A stretch of 64,000 bases of DNA from Henriciella sp045287255 (GCF_045287255.1 NZ_CP137142.1:1984001-2048000); one strand, 5' to 3'. Positions 34,438 to 42,972 are shown, numbered from the stretch's first letter. Program-made: numbers and translations. The notes: generated from the letters alone by a model not told the origin.

Positions 34438-34443
34438 GATTTC

Positions 34444-34764
34444 ATGAGAGTTTTGTTTGCAATCTTTGCGTTCACTACACTGACTGTCGCAGCTGTGCCC
34501 ACCGGTTTCGCACAGAGCCAAACCACCGAAACCATGTCGATCACGGTCAAGGCGCTATCGGGTAAACAAACTGTTCTGAGCGTCTCGCCCAGCAATAAAA
34601 TCGCGGAAGTGAAGCAGAAACTTCTTGAGGCTGAAGGTTATCCTCCCGAACAGCAACGGCTGATCTTCGCCGGAAAGCAGCTGGAAGACCAGCGCACGCT
34701 CAGCGACTATAATATCCAGGATGAGGCAACTCTGCATATGGTCTTGCGGCTGCGAGGAAAATAA
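34444..34764 (+). CDS. Exported ubiquitin-like protein (bacterial ubiquitin), 106 aa
   Basis: Residues 1-23 form a Sec signal peptide (MRVLFAIFAFTTLTVAAVPT, cleavage likely after GFA). A short linker and a full ubiquitin domain follow at 31-106. Hand alignment to human ubiquitin gives 51 of 76 identical residues without gaps, including the stretches QQRLIFAGKQLED and RTLSDYNIQ and the end VLRLRG. The Leu8-Ile44-Val70 patch, His68 and Lys 6, 11, 27, 29 and 48 are kept; Lys33 is Ala and Lys63 is Asp. The last residue is Lys instead of Gly76, so E1-dependent conjugation is not expected. GGGAGG lies before the ATG, within a strong hairpin. No E1, E2, E3 or deubiquitinase gene is in the window. 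The closest known parallel is the secreted BfUbb of Bacteroides fragilis; an antagonism or host-interaction role is inference. Confidence 0.93.
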   Translation: MRVLFAIFAFTTLTVAAVPTGFAQSQTTETMSITVKALSGKQTVLSVSPSNKIAEVKQKLLEAEGYPPEQQRLIFAGKQLEDQRTLSDYNIQDEATLHMVLRLRGK

Positions 34765-34778
34765 TCGGCATCCAAAAT

Positions 34779-35168
34779 TTACGCGGGATTATGCTGGGGT
34801 TCCCACAGCTCAATCGGGTTGCCTTCAGGATCATAGACCCGCGCAAAGCTTCCATTCGGGTAGGGATTGTTCGGATCAAGGGTCACCTCATTCCCATTCG
34901 CCCGTAACTGCGCGACCATCTTTTCCAGATTGCGCACCCGAAAATTCAGCATGAATGTCTTTGACATATCCGGACCAAAATAATCGGTGTCCGCACTGAA
35001 TGGCGCGAAGACGGTTGGTCCCTCAGCCTGATGCCAGGGCAAGGTTTCATAATCGCTTGGCACCGGATCAATCCCGAAATTATCGTGATACCAAACCGCT
35101 AACGCCTTTGTATCCTTGCCGCGAAAGAAGAACCCACCAAACCCTGTAATCACTTCCTTTTCTGCCAT
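34779..35168 (-). CDS. VOC (glyoxalase/bleomycin-resistance fold) family protein, 129 aa
   Basis: Small metal-binding beta-alpha-beta-beta-beta protein. It begins GFGGFFFRGKDTKALAVWY and ends with GSFARVYDPEGNPIELWEP, the usual C-terminal VOC motif with the metal-ligand Glu. Members include glyoxalases, dioxygenases and antibiotic-binding proteins; this one is too generic to assign. GGAGGG lies 6 nt before the ATG at 35168, so the in-frame extension to 35228 is rejected. It converges with the ubiquitin gene, the stops being 14 nt apart, and is the only leftward gene between argF and argD. Confidence 0.85.
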   Translation of the reverse strand: MAEKEVITGFGGFFFRGKDTKALAVWYHDNFGIDPVPSDYETLPWHQAEGPTVFAPFSADTDYFGPDMSKTFMLNFRVRNLEKMVAQLRANGNEVTLDPNNPYPNGSFARVYDPEGNPIELWEPQHNPA

Positions 35169-35371
35169 GACATACCCTCCAATGCTGATCATTGCCCGGA
35201 AGTATGGCCGAAAACCGGGTTGACGCAAAATGACGCCACCTTATGTGAGGCTAACACCTAAGGAGTTTTGTGCACACATGAACTAGCGACACCGGACCTC
35301 CGGCATAACGTATTTTCCGTTATCGGCGCTTAGCTTTGCGCCCGCTATTTTCCTTATGTGAAAGCTCAATC

Positions 35372-36151
35372 ATGAAACGATTACAGAATAAAACCGCCCT
35401 GATTACAGGGGGCGCGCGCGGCATTGGTGCCGCCATTGCCAAAGCCTTTATGGATCAAGGGGCGACTGTCATCCTGACCGATATCAATGATGACGAGGGT
35501 CAAGCGACAGCCAACCAGCTCGGGGTCAGCTACGCCCACCTTGACGTGTCCAAAGAGGAGGATTGGCAGGCGATTGCGACGCGCTACCCGCAAATCGATG
35601 TGTTGGTCAACAATGCCGGGATTACCGGGTTTGAAGATGGCCCTGCCCCGCATGATCCGGCAAGTGCCAGTCTTGGTGAATGGCGGCGTGTCCATGCCAC
35701 CAACCTTGACGGGGTTTTCCTAGGCTGCCGCTATGCCATCAATGCGATGAGAACCGCAGGCACAGGCAGCATCATCAACATCGCCTCGCGCTCTGGGCTT
35801 GTTGGCATACCCGGCGCTGCCGCCTATGCCAGTTCCAAGGCCGCAATCATCAACCACACACGCAGTGTCGCACTCTATTGCGCACAACAAGGCTGGCAGA
35901 TTCGGTGCAATGCGATCGCTCCGGCCGCAATCCTCACCGAAATATGGGAACCCATGCTCGGTGATGGCCCTGACCGCGAAGCCAAAATGGCGGCTCTGGT
36001 TGTCGACACACCGCTTAAACGGTTTGGCCAACCCGGTGAGGTTGCTGCGCTGGCGACCATGCTGGCCAGCGACGAAGCCGCTTACATGACAGGGGAAACA
36101 CTGACCCTTGATGGGGGCCTGCTCGCTGGATCAGCCGCAAGCCCCGGTTAA
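35372..36151 (+). CDS. Short-chain dehydrogenase/reductase (SDR) family oxidoreductase, 259 aa
   Basis: Classical SDR. It has the cofactor motif TGGARGIGAAIAKAF, NNAG in LVNNAGITGFED, the catalytic Ser (IASRSG) and Tyr-Lys pair (YASSKAA), and a C-terminal GETLTLDGG. An Asp after the second strand (TDINDD) points to NAD(H) preference. Resembles 3-oxoacyl-ACP-reductase-like and cyclohexanol-dehydrogenase-like members; the substrate is unknown. The ATG at 35372 fits the family N-terminus. The 203-nt space before it, up to the divergent VOC gene, shows no feature I can name. The stop lies 5 nt from the convergent argD stop. Confidence 0.88.
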   Translation: MKRLQNKTALITGGARGIGAAIAKAFMDQGATVILTDINDDEGQATANQLGVSYAHLDVSKEEDWQAIATRYPQIDVLVNNAGITGFEDGPAPHDPASASLGEWRRVHATNLDGVFLGCRYAINAMRTAGTGSIINIASRSGLVGIPGAAAYASSKAAIINHTRSVALYCAQQGWQIRCNAIAPAAILTEIWEPMLGDGPDREAKMAALVVDTPLKRFGQPGEVAALATMLASDEAAYMTGETLTLDGGLLAGSAASPG

Positions 36152-36156
36152 TCGGC

Positions 36157-37347
36157 TTAAGTCGCGATTTCCCACTCGGAAAGCGCGGCATCCATAACGC
36201 CAACCGCTTCGCGCACGTCACTATCCTCAATGACGAGTGGCGGCGCGAGGCGGAGCACATTGTTCCCAGCAACACCGACAAGCAGGCCTTTGTCGCGACA
36301 GGCATTCTGAACCGGCTTAGGCAGTGCTTTCAGGCGCAAACCAATCAGCAGGCCTTTGCCCGTTACGCCATCGACTTTGTCTGGATGACTATCGGCAAGG
36401 CTCTTCAATCCCTGTGCAACAGTACCTGATACGCGGCGCACCTGCTCAAGGAACGCTTCATCAGAAATAATATCCCAAACGACATTGCCCACAGCCATGG
36501 CCAGCGGGTTGCCGCCATAGGTCGAACCATGGCTGCCCGGCTGCATGACAACGCCTGTTTCTTCTGTGGTCAGACAGGCCCCAAATGGAAAGCCGCCGCC
36601 AACGCCTTTGGCCACGCACATAATGTCCGGCTGTGCATTTTCAGCCCACTCGTGGGCAAACAGCTTGCCCGTCCGGCCCATGCCGCACTGTACTTCATCA
36701 TAGATGAGCAGCGCACCGCGCTCGTCACACAGCTTACGAAGTTCCGTCAGGCAGGTTTCAGGGATAGCGCGAACACCGCCCTCGCCTTGTACTGGCTCTA
36801 CAAGCACAGCCGCCGTTTTCTCTGTTACGGCTTTGTCGAGCGCGTCATGGTCACCGAACTCAATACTGGTAAAGCCTGGCAGAGCTGGGCCAAACCCTTC
36901 CAGATATTTCGGATTTCCGCCCGCATTGATCGCGCCAAGCGACCGACCATGGAAAGCGCCGGTAAATGTCACGATCTCATAGCGATCTGCATCACCCTTT
37001 GCCCAATGATACTTACGCGCCGTTTTGATCGCACACTCAATCGCCTCAGTCCCAGAATTGGTGAAGAAGACCCGGTCAGCAAAAGTGCGCTCACACATTT
37101 TCCGCGCGAGTTCCTCGCCCGCAGGGACACGAAACATGTTGGACGTGTGCCAGAGTTTGCCAGCTTGCTCGCGCAGGGCCTCAACCATCGCCGGATGCGA
37201 GTGCCCAAGGGCGCTCACTGCGATGCCGGCGACAAAATCAAGGTATGACTTCCCCTCTTCAGTAATCAGGCGGACACCCTCACCACGGTCGAAAGCTTCT
37301 TCGGGTGGACGGTAAACCGGCATGATATGCTGGCGTGGATCAGACAT
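36157..37347 (-). CDS. argD: Acetylornithine aminotransferase, 396 aa
   Basis: Class III PLP aminotransferase of arginine (and lysine) biosynthesis. Recognisable are YLDFVAGIAVSALGHSHPAM, FFTNSGTEAIECAIKTARKY, AFHGRSLGAIN and the PLP-Lys segment MCVAKGVGGGFPFGA; HGSTYGGNPLAMAVG is also typical. The length is standard. A GGGAG motif precedes the ATG at 37347. Its usual partner argF lies 6.7 kb downstream on the same strand, with an inserted-looking gene block in between. A possible small RNA is encoded on the other strand just upstream. Confidence 0.95.
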   Translation of the reverse strand: MSDPRQHIMPVYRPPEEAFDRGEGVRLITEEGKSYLDFVAGIAVSALGHSHPAMVEALREQAGKLWHTSNMFRVPAGEELARKMCERTFADRVFFTNSGTEAIECAIKTARKYHWAKGDADRYEIVTFTGAFHGRSLGAINAGGNPKYLEGFGPALPGFTSIEFGDHDALDKAVTEKTAAVLVEPVQGEGGVRAIPETCLTELRKLCDERGALLIYDEVQCGMGRTGKLFAHEWAENAQPDIMCVAKGVGGGFPFGACLTTEETGVVMQPGSHGSTYGGNPLAMAVGNVVWDIISDEAFLEQVRRVSGTVAQGLKSLADSHPDKVDGVTGKGLLIGLRLKALPKPVQNACRDKGLLVGVAGNNVLRLAPPLVIEDSDVREAVGVMDAALSEWEIAT

Positions 37348-37520
37348 GATGGACTCCCTTGTACCAATACGCTTTGCGCACGCTTGGCGAGCATGCCGCC
37401 CAAAGTCAACACATTGGTATGAAATGAGCTTTCTCTAGCGCAGCCATCGCGCTCAAAAGACCCGAAGAGCAAAAAATTTCAAAAAAGCAACTTGACGAAA
37501 ATCGATAATCAATTATTGTT

Positions 37521-37628
37521 TTTCAATAATAACCGATGAGGCACTTCTCTCCCCTCTCCCCCCTTCGACACGTGCCTTGTCGAATAAACTACTCCGATAA
37601 ACTGGGGCTGCACTGCAGCCCCATTTTT
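37521..37628 (+). ncRNA. Candidate small RNA with promoter, C-rich segment and intrinsic terminator
   Basis: The 286-nt gap between argD and ligA holds a complete small transcription unit on the plus strand. It has a promoter-like TTGACG (37492-37497) with TATTGT 16 nt later, then a pyrimidine-rich stretch (CTCTCCCCTCTCCCCCC) able to pair with Shine-Dalgarno sequences. A hairpin TTCGACA/TGTCGAA (37564-37584) and a strong terminator GGGGCTGC/GCAGCCCC with a following U-run complete it. No gene on this strand ends here, so the terminator needs an owner. The spacer GATAATCAATTATTG partly resembles a Fur box. Length would be about 100 nt. Similar C-rich sRNAs act as anti-SD regulators in alphaproteobacteria. 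Confidence 0.5.
37604..37628 (+). terminator. Strong intrinsic terminator of the candidate small RNA
   Basis: GGGGCTGC (37604-37611), loop ACT, GCAGCCCC (37615-37622), then ATTTTT. Eight perfect, mostly G-C pairs and a U-run on the plus strand. Both flanking genes are leftward (argD, ligA), so it must end an unannotated rightward transcript. Confidence 0.85.
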
Positions 37629-37633
37629 CTTGC

Positions 37634-39742
37634 TTAATTCGAGATTAGAGCAATCCATTCAGCCTCGGTCATAACCGCAATTCCGAGCGTCTCAGCTTTC
37701 TTTAGCTTAGATCCTGCGCCAGGGCCTGCCACCAATATGTCTGTCTTTGCCGAAACAGAGCCAGACACCTTTGCCCCCAGTGATGTTGCGCGGGCTTTGG
37801 CCTCATCCCGCGTCATGGCTTCCAATGTCCCTGTAAACACGACCGTTTTGCCGCTGACCGGACTTTCACTCGCTGGGGCTTCACCATCCAGAACTGTAAC
37901 CTCTGACAGCAAATCCTGCATCATTTCCAGATTGTGAGCCTCTTGTACGAAGGCGCGTAGGCTGGAAACTGCGGCCATGCCAACACCATCAAGGGAGACA
38001 AAAGGCTGCTCGGCAGTCTCTGGAGAGGCGCCGGAAAGCGCCTGAACAGCGGCCCAGAAGTCATCCCATCTCACGAAACTGCGTGCGAACAGGCCGGAGG
38101 TCGTCTGACCAACATGGCGAATACCAAGACCATTTAGAAAACGCGCAAACGCAACGCTTCGGTGGGCTTCAATCGCATCGAACAGTTTACGAGCCGAGGC
38201 GTCCCCAAAACCATCCCATTCGGCTAAAGGCGAATGCCCGGCGGCTTCGATACGCGCCTCAAGCTGGAAAATATGCTGTGGCGCAGTGACAATACCACGA
38301 TCATGAAAGAGCTCGATTTGCTTCGCACCAAGCCCATCAATGTCCAGAGCCTTGCGGGATACGAAATGTTTGAGGCGTTCCACCACTTGCGCACCACAAG
38401 TTAGGCCACCTGTGCAACGTCGCCGGACATCTGGTTCACCTTTGTCATCAAGTTCCCGCACGGCTGCTGACTGACAGACCGGGCAGATGTGTGGCATCTC
38501 GTAAGGCGGGCTACGGTCCTGACGATCAGGGTCCGTCACGCGCAAAACCTGCGGGATGACATCGCCTGCACGCTGTATCTCCACATGGTCGCCCACACGC
38601 ACATCCAAACGCGCGATTTCATCCTCATTGTGCAAAGTCGCATTCGATACGACCACGCCGCCAACCGTAACCGGGGTAAGCCGTGCCACCGGGGTCAGAG
38701 AGCCAGTCCGACCGACCTGAATGTCGATCGCCTCAAGCCTGGTGACCGCCTTCTCAGCCGGAAATTTGTGCGCAATGGCCCAACGCGGGAAGCGGCTGAC
38801 CTGCCCTAGTCGGGTCTGCCAGTCGAGGCGGTCGACTTTGTAGACAACGCCATCGATATCATAACCAAGACCAGCGCGGCCCTCGGCAATAGCGCGGTAA
38901 GCGTCAAGCAAACCGTCTATGGTCTCATGGCTTGAGAAAAGCGCATTCGTCTGAAAACCCCATGAGGCCAGCTTGTCGACGGCTTCAGTTTGGGTTTGCG
39001 CAAATGGTTCCGACACCTCACCCCATGCATAGGCATAGAAATGGAGCGGGCGGGAGCGGGTGATTGTCGTGTCGAGTTGGCGCAGGCTGCCCGCAGCGGC
39101 ATTGCGCGGGTTGGCAAATGTTTTGCTACCCTTCTCGGCCTCACGTGTATTGAGCGCTTCGAAGTCTGCATGGCTCATATAGACCTCGCCGCGAACTTCG
39201 ATGCGCTGTGGCCAGTTAGCCCCCTGCAGACTTCCGGGAATATCCTCCAGGGTTCGCGCATTCGCCGTGACATCCTCACCCACGCGCCCATCACCGCGTG
39301 TTGCAGCGCGAACAAGCTGCCCGTTTTCATAGGTCAGGCTGAGCGACAAGCCGTCAATCTTCGGCTCTGCCGTGAGCGCTAAGGTCTCACCTTCGGAAAG
39401 TCCCAGAAATCGGCGGATGCGCCCGGCAAAATCGGCGACATCTTCATCATTGAAAGCATTATCCAGCGACAACATCGCAACGCCATGTTCAATCTTGCCA
39501 AAGCCACTCGCGGGTCGGACACCAACTTGATCGGTGGGGCTATCCTTACGCTTGAGATGGGGGAACCTCGCTTCAATGGCCAAATTGCGTTGGCGCAGCG
39601 CATCATAGGCAGCATCGCTCAAGTGGGGATCATCATCAACGTAATAGGCAGCGTCTGCGAGTTTGATTTCCGTCGCGAGCCGCGCCAACTCGCGCCGAGC
39701 AGCTGCTTCATCAAGATCGTCTACAGATATTTCGCCACTCAT
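37634..39742 (-). CDS. ligA: NAD-dependent DNA ligase, 702 aa
   Basis: Seals nicks in replication and repair. The adenylation lysine is in AEPKIDGLSLSLTYENG, and the OB-fold region follows. A four-Cys zinc finger (CPVCQSAAVRE, then RRRCTGGLTCG), helix-hairpin-helix repeats (LNGLGIRHVG) and a C-terminal BRCT domain (VSGKTVVFTGTLEAMTRDEA) complete the architecture. Full length for the family. The start overlaps the recN stop by 4 nt, completing bamD-recN-ligA, a conserved alphaproteobacterial cluster. Confidence 0.96.
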   Translation of the reverse strand: MSGEISVDDLDEAAARRELARLATEIKLADAAYYVDDDPHLSDAAYDALRQRNLAIEARFPHLKRKDSPTDQVGVRPASGFGKIEHGVAMLSLDNAFNDEDVADFAGRIRRFLGLSEGETLALTAEPKIDGLSLSLTYENGQLVRAATRGDGRVGEDVTANARTLEDIPGSLQGANWPQRIEVRGEVYMSHADFEALNTREAEKGSKTFANPRNAAAGSLRQLDTTITRSRPLHFYAYAWGEVSEPFAQTQTEAVDKLASWGFQTNALFSSHETIDGLLDAYRAIAEGRAGLGYDIDGVVYKVDRLDWQTRLGQVSRFPRWAIAHKFPAEKAVTRLEAIDIQVGRTGSLTPVARLTPVTVGGVVVSNATLHNEDEIARLDVRVGDHVEIQRAGDVIPQVLRVTDPDRQDRSPPYEMPHICPVCQSAAVRELDDKGEPDVRRRCTGGLTCGAQVVERLKHFVSRKALDIDGLGAKQIELFHDRGIVTAPQHIFQLEARIEAAGHSPLAEWDGFGDASARKLFDAIEAHRSVAFARFLNGLGIRHVGQTTSGLFARSFVRWDDFWAAVQALSGASPETAEQPFVSLDGVGMAAVSSLRAFVQEAHNLEMMQDLLSEVTVLDGEAPASESPVSGKTVVFTGTLEAMTRDEAKARATSLGAKVSGSVSAKTDILVAGPGAGSKLKKAETLGIAVMTEAEWIALISN

Positions 39743-41436
39743 GCCGCCTCCAGCAATTTCGATGCGGCTGCTCTTGCCTCATCGGTTATACTGGAGCCTG
39801 ACAACATCCGGGCAATTTCTTCAAGCCGTTGACCGTCATCAAGTTGATGAACAGCAGTCACGAGTCCTGATTTTCCAACCTCCTGTTTCCGCACCCGCCA
39901 TTGACGGTGTGCGGACGAGGCGACTTGCGGACTATGGGTGATAGCAAAAACCTGCCTATCCTTGGACAGGCGCTGAAGACGTTCCCCGATGGCTGCGGCA
40001 ACGGCGCCGCCTACCCCCTGATCGGCTTCGTCAAAGATCAAGGTTTGAGCTACTCCGGCATGGGCCAGCGCGCATTTCAACGCGAGAGAGAAACGCGCCA
40101 ACTCGCCCCCGGATGCAATCTGACGAAGAGAGCCAAAACCGCTCCCCGGATTGGTTTCCACTTCAAACTCTGCGCGCTCCTTACCGTTGGCACCGCTTTC
40201 ACCTTCACCAATCGGATCAAATCGAACAGCCACTTTTACACGGCCCAAGTGGAGCGGTTTCAACTCCTTCATAATGGCCCGTTCCAGGCGATGCGCCCCG
40301 GATCGGCGCGCCACTGATAATGTATCAGCCGCCATATCCCAAGCTTTTAGGGCCGCCTGCTCCCTGGCTCGTGCTTCATCCAAGGCCCCCGTCTCAGCCT
40401 CACACAGAGACAAAGCCTCGCGGCAGGTTTCAAGGGTTTCGGCGAGCATATCAGGCTCAGCTTCGAACTTCCGTGCCGCCCCCCGCAAAGCAAGCAAACG
40501 GGCCTCAATACGCTCAAGCGCGGCAGCATCGTGGAGATCATGGATCTTCAAACCGTTGGAAAGGCTCTGAGCCTCAGTCAGCTCAATCAATACCCGCTCA
40601 ATCGCATCCGAGGCCGCATGCGCCTGCTTTGCCAAACCTTCATCAAGCGCTTCAAGACCTTCGATCCGGATCAACCGTTCAGCCGCACGCGCTGCTTTTG
40701 ACAGAGTCTCTTCAATCGTGCGCGTGGATATAGCGCTATCCATCTCCTGAATGGCTTCCGTCAGCCGTTCGGCCTGCATAAGGACAGCACGTTGCGCGAG
40801 AAGCGTAGAAGCCTCACCCGGTTCAGGAGCAAGTTTTTCGAGCTCAGACACCGCGAAGAGCAACCAATCCTTGCGCTCGGTCGCATTCCGAACAGCGGCT
40901 TCCAGATTTTGCCTATGCTCACGCGCCTCCGCGAGAGCAACCCAGGACGCACGACAGTTCTGAAGCTCTACATCAATGCCTGAAAAGGCATCCAGAAGCC
41001 CGCGATGGGTCGACGGGCGCATCAGGCCGGAGGCTGAATGCTGACCATGAATCTCAACCAGTTTCTCCCCAACCGTTTCCAGCGTTGCAGCAGAGACCGG
41101 CTGGTCATTGATAAAAGCCCGAGAGGGCCCGTTCCTTGAAAGGGTACGGCGCAGGGTAAGCGTTTCCTCACGGCTTGCACCGACATCAAGCTCTTCAAGC
41201 TCGTCCCAGACCGCGTGACCAGCTTGCAAGGCAAACTCTGCGGTGACACTCGCCTGATCTTCATCATGGCGAACAAAGCGTCGATTGGCCGGACCACCCA
41301 GGACTAAACCAAGCGCATCAAGAATGATGGATTTACCCGCACCGGTTTCACCCGTGAGAGCCGTGAAGCCCTGACCAACTTCCAGATCCAGACGGTCGAT
41401 CAGAACAAAAGAACGTATCGAGAGAGCAACAATCAT
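39739..41436 (-). CDS. recN: DNA repair protein RecN, 565 aa
   Basis: SMC-like ATPase for double-strand break repair. It begins VALSIRSFVLIDRLDLEVGQ followed by the Walker A GETGAGKSIILDALG. Long coiled-coil-forming helices (residues about 160-370) flank the hinge-like middle. The C-terminal half has ASGGELARFSLALK (signature) and LIFDEADQGVGGAVA (Walker B). The ATG at 41436 is chosen over the GTG at 41451. Overlaps ligA by 4 nt; the bamD stop is 50 nt upstream. Confidence 0.94.
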   Translation of the reverse strand: MIVALSIRSFVLIDRLDLEVGQGFTALTGETGAGKSIILDALGLVLGGPANRRFVRHDEDQASVTAEFALQAGHAVWDELEELDVGASREETLTLRRTLSRNGPSRAFINDQPVSAATLETVGEKLVEIHGQHSASGLMRPSTHRGLLDAFSGIDVELQNCRASWVALAEAREHRQNLEAAVRNATERKDWLLFAVSELEKLAPEPGEASTLLAQRAVLMQAERLTEAIQEMDSAISTRTIEETLSKAARAAERLIRIEGLEALDEGLAKQAHAASDAIERVLIELTEAQSLSNGLKIHDLHDAAALERIEARLLALRGAARKFEAEPDMLAETLETCREALSLCEAETGALDEARAREQAALKAWDMAADTLSVARRSGAHRLERAIMKELKPLHLGRVKVAVRFDPIGEGESGANGKERAEFEVETNPGSGFGSLRQIASGGELARFSLALKCALAHAGVAQTLIFDEADQGVGGAVAAAIGERLQRLSKDRQVFAITHSPQVASSAHRQWRVRKQEVGKSGLVTAVHQLDDGQRLEEIARMLSGSSITDEARAAASKLLEAA

Positions 41437-41486
41437 GCCCCTCGATAACACAAGAACAAAAATAGAACAAGCAGAGTCTGCTCTGC

Positions 41487-42320
41487 TTATTTTCCGCCAG
41501 GAATGAGGCGCTGCAGGAAGGTCCGGCGCTGCCCCTCGCCAACCCCATCAGGGTCAAGCCCCTGCCCGGTCAGCAAGCGGTGGCTGTCACGATACCAGAC
41601 ACTGTTTGGGTAATTGTAACCGAGTACAGCGCCCGCTGCGAGCGCTTCCTGCTTCAAACCGAGGGAGAGATAAGTCTCCACCAGGCGATGCAGAGCCTCA
41701 GGTGTATGCCCGGTGGTCTCATAGTCTTTCACGACAGTGCGGAAACGGTTCACGGCAGCCAGATGCTGGTTGCGACGCAAATACCAGCGGCCAATCTCCA
41801 TCTCCTTACCGGCGAGTTGATCCTCAACCATGTCGAGCTTCAACTCGGCATCGCGGGCATAATCACTTTCAGGGAAACGGCGGACAACATCGGTAAGAGA
41901 AGCTTTTGCCAATTCTGTGGTGTTCTGGTCGCGGCCAACATCCACAATCTGATCAAAATAACTGACGCCAATCAGGTAGTAGGCATAAGCCGCGTCATCG
42001 GCTGCCGGGTTCAGCGAAATGAAACGCTGCGCAGTGCCGATCGCATCATCATACCGACGGGCCTCATAGGAAGCATAAGCTGACATCAGGGCTGAGCGGC
42101 GCGCCCACTCTGAATAGGGGTGCTGGCGCTCAACCTCGTTAAAGAGCGCAACAGCCTCGACATAATCACGCTTGTCCAGCTCCGTCAGAGCCAGATTGTA
42201 AATACGCTCAACCGGGCGTTCGACATAGGCAATCTCTTCGTTACGGTTGCCGGACTGGCAAGCCGTGATCGACAGGGCCATAAGTGATGCGGTCAAAGCC
42301 AAAGGGGTGCGGATCGGCAT
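41487..42320 (-). CDS. bamD: Outer-membrane assembly lipoprotein BamD, 277 aa
   Basis: Essential lipoprotein of the BAM complex, facing the periplasm from the outer membrane. The signal ends in the lipobox ITAC (Cys21). Five TPR-like repeats follow, starting IYNLALTELDKRDYVEAVAL and FNEVERQHPYSEWARRSALM, with GRWYLRRNQHLAAVNRF later. Length and repeat spacing match BamD/ComL. First gene of bamD-recN-ligA here; lpxC, often upstream in relatives, is not adjacent, as the next gene upstream diverges. Confidence 0.94.
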   Translation of the reverse strand: MPIRTPLALTASLMALSITACQSGNRNEEIAYVERPVERIYNLALTELDKRDYVEAVALFNEVERQHPYSEWARRSALMSAYASYEARRYDDAIGTAQRFISLNPAADDAAYAYYLIGVSYFDQIVDVGRDQNTTELAKASLTDVVRRFPESDYARDAELKLDMVEDQLAGKEMEIGRWYLRRNQHLAAVNRFRTVVKDYETTGHTPEALHRLVETYLSLGLKQEALAAGAVLGYNYPNSVWYRDSHRLLTGQGLDPDGVGEGQRRTFLQRLIPGGK

Positions 42321-42507
42321 ATAGCAGTCTCACTCTTGTATCTGTCTGGCACATTCCCCAGCCCCCACGATTTGTAAAGGTCACACCTGCTGTGGTCCAG
42401 TCACAGCCTCACACTCTGTCTCACTTGTCATTTTTGTAAAATCAGCATAGTTTTTTATTGCAGATGATTGGAACTATTGGGTTCTACATCGCCAAGAGAC
42501 ACACAAA

Positions 42508-42972
42508 ATGACCGATCTGACGCCTGAACCGAACACTGCGCCGCAACTGACAGCCAGTGAGGTTGACGCTCGCGTTGGGGACCGCATCCGCCGTCGCCGT
42601 ATTCTGATGGGTCTCACGCAGGACCAACTCGGAGAGGCTTTAGGCATCTCCTATCAGCAGATCCAGAAATATGAGACAGGCGCGAACCGGGTCAGTGTTG
42701 GACGTCTGTATCTGATCGCTCAGCGCCTTGAAGTGAACCCGGGCTGGTTCTTCGACGGCAACCTTTCCGATGCCAGCCGGGCCGACATTGATGAACTGGG
42801 TTCATCGCGTCTCCTGATGGATTTTGTCCGCAATTTTTCTCGAATTGAAGATGATCGCCTCAAGACAGCTCTGGTTGCTCTTGTCCGGGCGATGGCCGAG
42901 AATGAAGAGGCGTTCGATGAAGACAGCGTCAAGCTCAGCATGACTGAGGATTCATCTGCGCTGCATCCCTGA
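42508..42972 (+). CDS. XRE-family transcriptional regulator, 154 aa
   Basis: Helix-turn-helix regulator of the type common in alphaproteobacteria. An N-terminal acidic arm is followed by the HTH at about 22-78 (VGDRIRRRRILMGLTQDQLG, then ALGISYQQIQKYETGANRVS). A conserved C-terminal helical part LLMDFVRNFSRIEDDRLKTA is typical of this single-domain group. Function is unknown in most species. It is divergent from bamD with a 187-nt intergenic region that is rich in A/T and likely holds both promoters, but I cannot pick boxes with confidence. Confidence 0.88.
   Translation: MTDLTPEPNTAPQLTASEVDARVGDRIRRRRILMGLTQDQLGEALGISYQQIQKYETGANRVSVGRLYLIAQRLEVNPGWFFDGNLSDASRADIDELGSSRLLMDFVRNFSRIEDDRLKTALVALVRAMAENEEAFDEDSVKLSMTEDSSALHP

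Noticed and set aside
34444..34764. Eukaryotic contamination as an explanation for the ubiquitin gene
   Set aside because: The gene is continuous with bacterial neighbours, has a Shine-Dalgarno, a bacterial-type Sec signal, no intron and a non-eukaryotic last residue.
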